DNA from: Emergomyces orientalis
Taxonomy: Eukaryota; Ascomycota; Eurotiomycetes; Onygenales; Ajellomycetaceae
Reading direction: 5' to 3'
Length of the DNA stretch: 64,000 nt
NCBI GenBank assembly: GCA_002110485.1
Contig: MOWL01000088.1
Coordinates: forward strand, 310,001 to 374,000
Shown here piece after piece: positions 57,162 to 64,000 of the stretch. The notes beneath the pieces were generated by a model. It saw nothing but the letters and a program-made list of their open reading frames with translations, ran no database searches and was not told the origin of the DNA. Positions within the stretch are counted from its first letter, which is position 1; the number at the start of each line of letters is the position of its first letter. A program made the translations under genes and the position numbers.

Positions 57162-60100
57162 ATGAGAATGGCTACGGCTGCTACTATCAAACCATCCCCG
57201 ACATTCCGCCCGCAACATCCCCCCGGCCTAGCTTCTGGTTCCACCCCTACTACCACTCCCACCACCGCCACCACTCCCACTCCGAATAGTTCCAATAACA
57301 ATAATAACAATAATAGAAGTATCACTCCCGTTACTACTAACGCCCCAGCCGCCAATACCGCTTCCGCTCCCAGTGCTGGAGCCGGTGCTTCTGCGGGTGC
57401 TAGTGCTCTGGGTGGTACCACACCCCGCTCCACCCATCCCGCCAAATACATTCTCAACCCCAGACAGCAGCAGCAGCAATTCGTAATGAACAACTCCATT
57501 TCCAATGGCTATTCTGTAGCCGCTGGAACTGCTTCCCCAATCACACAAACGTCTCCGGCAGCGGCTTCGAAAACTACAGGGAGTCCCGCAACCCTTTCGC
57601 CCAGGCCTATCTGTGACGCTTGCTACAGGCGCAAGAGCAGATGTGCCATGAACGAGTCGGTCAATAAGTGCTACTCGTGCGATTTTCATCGGCAGGATTG
57701 TACGTTTAATTATTCCATGCAAGCGCAGCAAGGCCAGGCGCAGACTCAAATGCAGAGTCAGTTGGGCAAGAGAAAGTTTCAGGACGAGTTTGGGGTAGGG
57801 CCTGGTGCCGAAGTTGATGCTGAGGAGGATGAAGGGGTTAAGCGGTGCGTGCTATTTTATATAGCTATATTGAATCTTTCTTCCCCTTTTTATATGATGT
57901 TAAAATGACCACCTTTCTTATATTTATGTCATTTGAACCCTTTCTAAATATACTACAGGCCCGCTACGGAGCAACCACTGTCGCCAATCACGGGTGCCTC
58001 CATGTCCGACTCTCTTCTCCGCCAACATCCGCATCCCTTCTCAACAGCAACATCAGCAGGAGCAACCCCAGGCTCCTCTCTTGAAGACTCCTTTGCGAGC
58101 AGTCAACACATTGGCATGACCACAGAGCTCGAGCCGCTCCTACTTGATTTCCTAACTCTCGACCGCAACAATGAAAGCCCCCTGGCCACGTCCCGCGTGC
58201 GCAAATTCGCTGACGACGGGACTTTCATGCGCATGATTGACACCACCCATGCCCGACAACAGTTGCACACCGTCTCTGTCGAAGCTATTGAAAACGCCGT
58301 TAGCCCCTTTGGCCCCATTTTAGTCGATAAATTCTTCCAACATGCCCACCCGGCTTTTCCTTTGTTAAAGGAAGATGCCTTCCGCCATTCGTATCAGACA
58401 AGACGGAATCTGTCGCCTGTGCTGCTAGCGGCGGTGTATTTTATTACGTTAAAATGGCTAGATCCGGTGACGGCGACGTCGAGTGCGCCACCAGGTTCGG
58501 GATCAGGCATGCAGACGTTACGAAAACCAGATGCCACTCGTCTCGAAGCTATGGCTACACGGTTACTTAACGAATCCCTCGTGCGACCACACATCTCCAC
58601 CATCCAAGCAGGCCTTCTCCTCTCTCAGAAATCGACATTAAATACCCCCACACTAATCGCCCAGCTCGTGACTGCCGGTTACGACCTAGGCCTGCACCAA
58701 GACTGCAGCAGCTGGAAGATACCTGCGTGGGAAAATGGTTTTCGTAAACGGCTGGCGTGGGCCCTCTATGTACAGGACAAATGGTGTGCGCTCGTCCACG
58801 GCCGCCCATCTCATATCTTCGCCTCAAACTGGACCGTCAAGGAATTAACGGCGGAGGACTTCACCGACACCCATTCTCTCGGACGTAGTGACAATGACAA
58901 CAATAACGTCAACGACATGGGTCAACCAGATGTTTCTTCATCAGCAGGCCCCGGCGCCCTCCTCTTCCGCCACTTCGTCACCCTAACTGCCATCCTCTCC
59001 GAAATCCTCGATACCTTCTACACCCTCCAAGCCACCTCCGAATTCTCCGCGGCAGGCCCGCAACGCACCCGCATAATCCTCGAACGGGCCAAACCTATCC
59101 AAATACGCCTGAAGGAGTGGTTCACGCGCCTACCAGATGAATTGAGAATGGACCATCACCACCAATATCCCTCAAGCCACAACAGCAGCAGCAGCAGCAG
59201 CAGTAACGTCAACGCAAATTTCATGAGTGCAGATACAATTACGAACACAAATCCAAATCCAAACAATTCCGATCACCCAAACTTCAACGGCGGCCTACAC
59301 CTCGCCTACTTCGCCACCGAAATAACCCTACACAGAAGCATAATCCGCTCCCTAGGCCCGGACTCCGCGGACCCATACCTCTGCCACATCTGCCGCTCAG
59401 CAGCAAAAACGCGCCTAATTTCTGCCATGGACTTTGTCAATCGCCTACGTCCCGCGCATTTACGATCATTCTGGCCCTCAGCGTCCCGGACAAATTTCGC
59501 CTTGATTAGCTCATTCGGGATTTTGTTGAGAGCTACGGCGCTGACGAGGGAGGAGGAAGAGTTTTATCGAATGCGGTTAGGAGAGTATCGTTGGACGCTC
59601 AGTGTTAGTTGTAAGGATGCGGAGTTTTTGGCTGGGGCGATTGAAGGGTTGGATGTGGGGATGTGTTTGTTGAGGAATGTGCCACCGAAGAGGGGGTTGG
59701 AGGAGGTTGTGGCGGATGGCTATGGGGATGGCTATGGGAATGGCTATGGGAATGGGAATGGGAAAGGACGCAGCCAGGTCATTACCACCCCTAGTGCCGA
59801 TGATGAGATTATTAATATTGCCGAAGACGAGGAAGGATTGGATGTTGATCCGGAACTAGAGGAGGAGATGGAACAGCTGGAGGGGATCGAGGAGATGGAG
59901 GAAATGGATGAAGGGGGGGATGTTTATTCGTTCTCCTCCGGCGAGTATTCCGAGGAAAATTCACATCCTGGGTGGCGGGAGCCGAATCCGGCTGCTGCTG
60001 TTAGGGGCGGTCAGGGCCACAAACCCAGTCAGAAGCGTGGTCACGGTCATACAAGCGCAACCATGGACAGTCCAAAACTACAGGGTGCCCGCGAGTTTGC

Positions 60101-60287
60101 AAACAGGAATCTGAACAGGAGTAGGAACAACAACAGGAATCTTAGCCAGCGGAGTCGGAATGTCAATGCCAATGATGGAGATCGAAGATCTAGCTCGTTG
60201 CCGTCTGTTGTTTCCGGGCTTGCGTCGCCGGCTACATCGATGGAAGGGGAGAGAGAGCGGGAGAGGGTGGTAGAGGGTCGGAGATGA
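57162..60287 (+). CDS. Zn2Cys6 transcription factor with fungal-specific TF domain
   Basis: A nuclear DNA-binding regulator. Two exons, 57162-57844 and 57959-60287, joined in phase 2, give 1003 aa. The zinc cluster is CDACYRRKSRC...CYSCDFHRQDC at 151-180 with spacing CX2CX6CX8CX2CX6C, all six Cys present. Before it lie Thr/Pro, Asn and Gln homopolymer runs. The middle homology region holds VSPFGPILVDKFFQHAHPAF, QAGLLLSQ, LVTAGYDLGLHQDCSSW and RLAWALYVQDKWCALVHGRPSHI, the last typical of the fungal-specific TF domain. The C-terminal part has a GYGDGYGNGYGNGNG repeat, an acidic run of Glu, Asp and Met that could be an activation domain, and an Arg/Asn/Ser-rich tail. I cannot name the pathway it controls. 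The single intron falls 62 codons past the start of the zinc cluster region's end, separating linker from core. Confidence 0.93.
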
Positions 60288-61234
60288 GATTTCGAGAAGG
60301 GCAATTTATTTTGGATGTCTTAATATATATGGATGAATGGGAGATGCATTTGTGTGTTGATAAGTGAGGTAACTGCATAGTTGTTGTTGCTGTTGTGTAA
60401 GCGTATTGGCACTTGCGTTGATTTCCCCCTTTTTGACTATAGATTTTCCATTGGCGTTTCTGGCAATGCGGTAATGTATATAGATATGGGATGGGTTTTA
60501 TTTTATATATAGTTCCCTCTTCTTACTTGATGAGAATGTGTGCATGTATGAATAATACCAATATGAGATGAATATGTTGAAAATAGTAAGAAGTTTAAAT
60601 TGCGCATATACGACTAAGAGGGAGGGAAGTCTCGTTGCGAAATTTGCTCTATGAAAGATAAGTAGATACCGTAAAGGAAAGGGAGAAACAAAGAAAATAA
60701 TCTTCTATCCCACTGATAATGAGATAAGCAATATCTCAAAATTGAACCATCTCCCGGCAACACTGTCCATCACATCACGAGGGGGTTGGAGGCATGAAGA
60801 GAGATACGATAAAGTAAAATTGAATTCATTCAAAATTGAAAATACGAAAGGAGTTAAGACAGAAAATGAGGAACGGAAAATAGTCCCCCAATTTAAAGAA
60901 AATTGATATCCCTGACGTGCAAATGAAAAGAACAAACAGAGCTGAAGGGAAATCTTGCAATATTTTTTTGGGGGGTTCCCATGTCTATTTCGCCCAAACG
61001 CCATTTATAATAGAAAAATAATAATAATTATGTCAGGTATCTGATGGGCTTTGGCTCAATAAGTCTCGATACCTTCTATCACATTTTCTCCCTGGGAGGG
61101 AAGAAAGGTCGGTTTGCTGGAAATCGAGGGCCATAGCTGGCGGGGTATATTCACCTCCTTCAGTGGGGGAATTGGAGAAAGAGAAATATGGCAGCAAAAA
61201 CATGTCGTTGAAAGTTGGGATGTAGAGGAAATTA
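60288..61234. other. Spacer between convergent transcription factor and NSA2 genes
   Basis: Contains only 3' flanking sequence. AT-rich with A-tracts; no gene or repeat of note. Confidence 0.55.
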
Positions 61235-62281
61235 TTACACCAGAAGTACGCTGTCGAGAATTAGTACACCGACTTCAATCGACTAGAGGGAAAGGAGGGT
61301 GGAGAACACAGTGTCCATGCAGGGGAGGGTCTAAGTGGAAAATGGTAAAACTCACGCATTAACACATCCGTCATTTTCGCTGTTATTCGTAATTTGTGCC
61401 AACTTGCCCCATAAGACCTTTCCGCTCGCCGTGACTTGTCCTAGTTCGCTAACATTGACTTCGATAATGGTACCTTTGGTCAACACTCCCAGTTGCGTAT
61501 ACATAGGACTCTGTGGATTCTTCTTGACGCTGATGATCGGTAGTTGTACTGTAACACCTAGTTTCGGATGCGTGACATTCGCCTTCTTATAACGCAGACC
61601 CATGGGCCGAATAAAGCGCTCATACTTGACAGGTCTCCGAGTGAAGTCGGCGCCAACAAAAGTAGGCTTGGTAATCATACGCTTCCACGACTTCTTAGCT
61701 GTTTTCTTTCCCGTCTTGACAACCTTGAACATCTCCTCTTCACTTATTCCTTTAACTTTTGGTAAGGGAACAGCGAACTGGGCCGCCTTCTCAGCACGTT
61801 TATTCTTAATGGCGCTCGACAGCGATTTTGCATTTGTCTCTTGGGATCTGTCGAGAAGGTAGTTGGGTAGCGGTGTGGAGGAAGGCTCGTTGGGAGCAGA
61901 GGATTTGACATTCTTCTCTTCTTGCGCCCTGATCCGTTTTTTCATCTCGATTTTCTCCGCATGGCGCTTCTTCTGGTAGAGCTTGGCCCGTAGGCCGCGG
62001 AAGGATTGCGCATCATGAGACTGCTTGTGCGATTCACGGGCTATGCGCTTGCGGGTGCGTTCCTCGTGATCGAGGCTGTTTTAAGAAGGGGAGAAGACGT
62101 TAGTTTGTTGCTTCATAATAACAGCGGTATATATCTATTGTTTTCATGGGGGTTCGCATACCGCTTCCCGTGCTGCTTCTGCCATCGTTCGATATATCTG
62201 GGAGATTTTGTTAGCGGACTCGGGCCAAAAAATTAAGAAAGAGCAGTTAGATTAGAGGTAGACAAACTCGTTCTGAGGCAT
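61235..62281 (-). CDS. NSA2: Ribosome biogenesis protein Nsa2
   Basis: A nucleolar factor needed for 27S pre-rRNA processing and 60S subunit assembly. Four exons, 62281-62268 (14 nt), 62197-62162 (36 nt), 62075-61356 and 61250-61235 (16 nt), give 261 aa, exactly the length of yeast Nsa2. The joined start reads MPQNEYIERWQKQHGKR. It continues with LDHEERTRKRIARESHKQS and a highly basic helix region, then an eS8-like domain with KSWKRMITKPTFVGADFTRR and RFIRPMGLRYKKANVTHP. The end is QITNNSENDGCVNA, completed by VLLV from the 16-nt last exon. Intron 1 uses the weak donor GTTTGT. A copia element begins 131 bp upstream of the start codon. Confidence 0.96.
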
Positions 62282-62411
62282 TGTGAGGACGGAAACACCA
62301 GCTCTTTATGTATCTGGGTGACTTCAACTGCAGAATCTCCGTCTCTGCAAATCAGAAAAAAGTCGAGGCTGGAATTATCGATAACCAAAATCACATGATC
62401 ATGATATAAGC
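62282..62411. promoter_or_regulatory. Residual NSA2 promoter cut by a retrotransposon
   Basis: Only 130 bp separate the NSA2 start codon from the LTR. Any further upstream promoter elements now lie inside or beyond the element. Confidence 0.5.
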
Positions 62412-62570
62412 TGTTAGGTGATACTAGGGCTACCCGGGTCACATGCCCCACACACACATATATATTTTAGCTAGTTAGGTAGTTCAATATGATAGGCTTG
62501 ATGCACTCTATGAGGTTATGAGGCCCTCTGTTTAATACGCTGCGTTACTGCTATCTATTTCTCTTATACA
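62412..62570 (+). repeat. 5' LTR of the copia element
   Basis: Starts TGTTAGGTGATACTAGGG. The end is placed at TTATACA (62564-62570), giving about 159 bp, close to the 162 bp of the related solo LTR at 35216-35377. Only 18 bp separate this end from the gag start, so the right boundary is approximate. Confidence 0.6.
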
Positions 62571-62588
62571 GCTAGTTCTTGCCTCTCA

Positions 62589-64000
62589 TGGTGAACTTAC
62601 GGTCAGGCAACAGTCCTGATCTTACGAGGGAAAATAAGCCGACTAGGCGAGCGGAACGTACGCCGGAGAATATTGAAAACGAGCCCTTTCCAACCCCCAT
62701 TACAGCCCGTAAATTGCCCGCAAGAGCTCCTTCGGAGGAGTCAAGTGCTGATTTCGAAGATCCAATGTCGGATATGTCGGATACGGGCTCAGATCGCGAT
62801 GAACCCACCCAGGAGGCTCAGGTTGAGCATGATGACTCCTTGAGCGCTGAGACCCGGGCGAGGTTGGAGATTGCGAGGTTGGAGAATGAAACAGCGCGGA
62901 TTAAGGCTGGTGCTGGTGCGGGGGAGCTCGCAGGCGCCAATATGACGGCTTATTTGAAGGCCATTAAGGAGTTTCGACTTACAGTTAAGCTTCTTGAAAA
63001 GCCAGTTCTGCTGCTGGGCTCCATGAACTATCCCATGTGGAGGGATGAGGTTCTTCTCGCGGCGAAGGATTCAGAAACAGATGATATTTTGTTAAATAAG
63101 GAGCTGGCCCCGCCTGAGGGGGTCAGTGAGGACGTTGCGAAGCTCTGGAGGGAGCGGAATAGCTGGCTGCGTAATTATATGTGGTCAGCGATTTCCGCAC
63201 AGGCTAGAACTCATTTTACTATACCGAAGGAGAATCAATTGTCTGCCTATATGCTGTGGTCCATAGTAGAGGAGAACTTCGCTGAACGCCGCGTAGTTCG
63301 CCGGTTTCGTCTTTTCAATGAGTTCCTGGGTATGACGGCTGAGTCTTGCGGGTCGGATCGTGCGTTTATTGAGCGTCTCTTAGCCGTACGAACTGAATAT
63401 AAGCGATTAGATTTTTATATGCCGGATTCCGTCTTCTTTGATCGATTGCTTGCGGGGATTCACAGTAGATGGGCCAATCTCATACGAAATAGGATGGATG
63501 ATATTGAAAAGAGTGGTGAAGATACTCTCCTGGAGGATGATTTTGTGGGTCTATGCCGTGATATTCTGCTTCGATTGCCCTCTGGCGGCAGTTCCTCTTC
63601 TTCAAAGAACACAAAGGCGCCCGTAAATAATGCGAGCAGTATGGATGATGCGGGTGAGAGCCCTGCTCCATCTGCATCAGGCAGGCCAAAATGCTCACAT
63701 TGCGGGATTGTGGGCCATAATGAGGAGAGCTGTTGGAAAAAGCACCCAGAGAAGCGTCCGTCAGGTTATTCTAATGGAAAAAGGCGTGGTGGCACCAAGA
63801 AGGATAAGAAGAAGGCCAATAATGAGGATTCTTCCAAGAGCCCCGATGACGGCTCTGCTCCTGTACACAGTACGGTTGAGAAGGTGTTCCATGCTCGTGA
63901 AATCGTCCGTGATGATGATATTGCGGATGAGTGGGTTCTGGACTCGGGGTCTGGCGCTCACGCAACACCACGCAAGGAGCTTGTTAAATGCCATTCAATG
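62589..64000 (+). CDS. Copia gag-pol polyprotein, N-terminal part
   Basis: An open frame of 470 codons from ATGGTGAACTTACGG to the window edge with no stop. It has an N-terminal acidic region and a capsid-like region with LLGSMNYPMWRDEVLLAAK, VAKLWRERNSWLRNYMWSAI and MLWSIVEENFAERRVVRR, typical of copia gag (UBN2/retrotran_gag type). The zinc knuckle is CSHCGIVGHNEESC (CX2CX4HX4C), followed by a Lys-rich stretch. The aspartic protease active site is WVLDSGSGAHATP with the Asp-Ser-Gly core. Gag and protease are in one frame, as in copia elements. The protein is truncated only by the end of the window. Confidence 0.9.

Larger units (their letters stand above)
62412..64000 (+). mobile_element. 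Ty1/copia LTR retrotransposon, 5' part (runs off the window)
   Basis: A 5' LTR followed at once by a long gag-protease frame. Identification rests on the CCHC knuckle, the copia-type protease motif and the LTR-like start TGTTAG. Reverse transcriptase, integrase and 3' LTR would lie beyond 64000. The intact frame suggests a recent insertion. Flanking 5-bp sequence on the left is TAAGC (62407-62411); the matching right flank is outside the window. Confidence 0.85.

Noticed and set aside
57098..57749. Long antisense frames over the transcription factor N-terminus
   Set aside because: They are shadows of the Thr/Asn/Gln/Ala-rich coding repeats on the plus strand.

Overview
The window is nuclear DNA of a filamentous ascomycete, most likely a eurotiomycete close to the Onygenales. 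The evidence is short GT-AG introns (about 50-150 bp), many small exons, a fungal-type gene set (Pol31, Cym1, Nsa2, taxilin, a Zn2Cys6 regulator, tyrosinase, nitronate monooxygenase), GC-rich coding exons set in AT-rich spacers, and a Ty1/copia retrotransposon. The order is inferred from general resemblance; no species is claimed.

Layout. 0-12 kb is a compact housekeeping block: mitochondrial methionyl-tRNA synthetase (minus) divergent from an NTF2-like mRNA-export protein; a small membrane protein with a 13-nt exon (minus); ribosomal protein eL38; a NAT9-type acetyltransferase (minus); DNA polymerase delta small subunit (minus). 13-19 kb: a small membrane protein, a phospholipase-D-like protein and a nitronate monooxygenase, all plus. 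19-32 kb: taxilin (minus) divergent from the mitochondrial presequence protease Cym1, then a SAM methyltransferase (minus) and a DUF202 membrane protein. 32-44 kb: a CDF zinc transporter, an AT-rich block with a 162-bp solo LTR, a secreted protein made of two related halves, a Ted1/Cdc1-type metallophosphoesterase and a hotdog thioesterase-like protein.

From about 43.6 kb to 57 kb the window is gene-poor and looks accessory. It holds one clear gene, a secreted tyrosinase with seven exons. Around it are a 4.3-kb spacer, a degenerate 16-bp minisatellite, a coding fragment ending at that minisatellite, and a divergent pair of decayed genes: a restriction-endonuclease-fold-like protein and a kinase-like protein, each with one in-frame stop. 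A possible LTR remnant follows. The right end returns to core genes (a 1003-aa Zn2Cys6 transcription factor, and Nsa2) and closes with a copia element whose gag-protease ORF is open to the window edge. Its LTR starts only 131 bp upstream of the NSA2 start codon.

Gene coordinates are outer bounds from start to stop codon. Exon junctions were set by hand from GT/AG signals, reading phase and remembered family conservation; they are not confirmed by transcripts.
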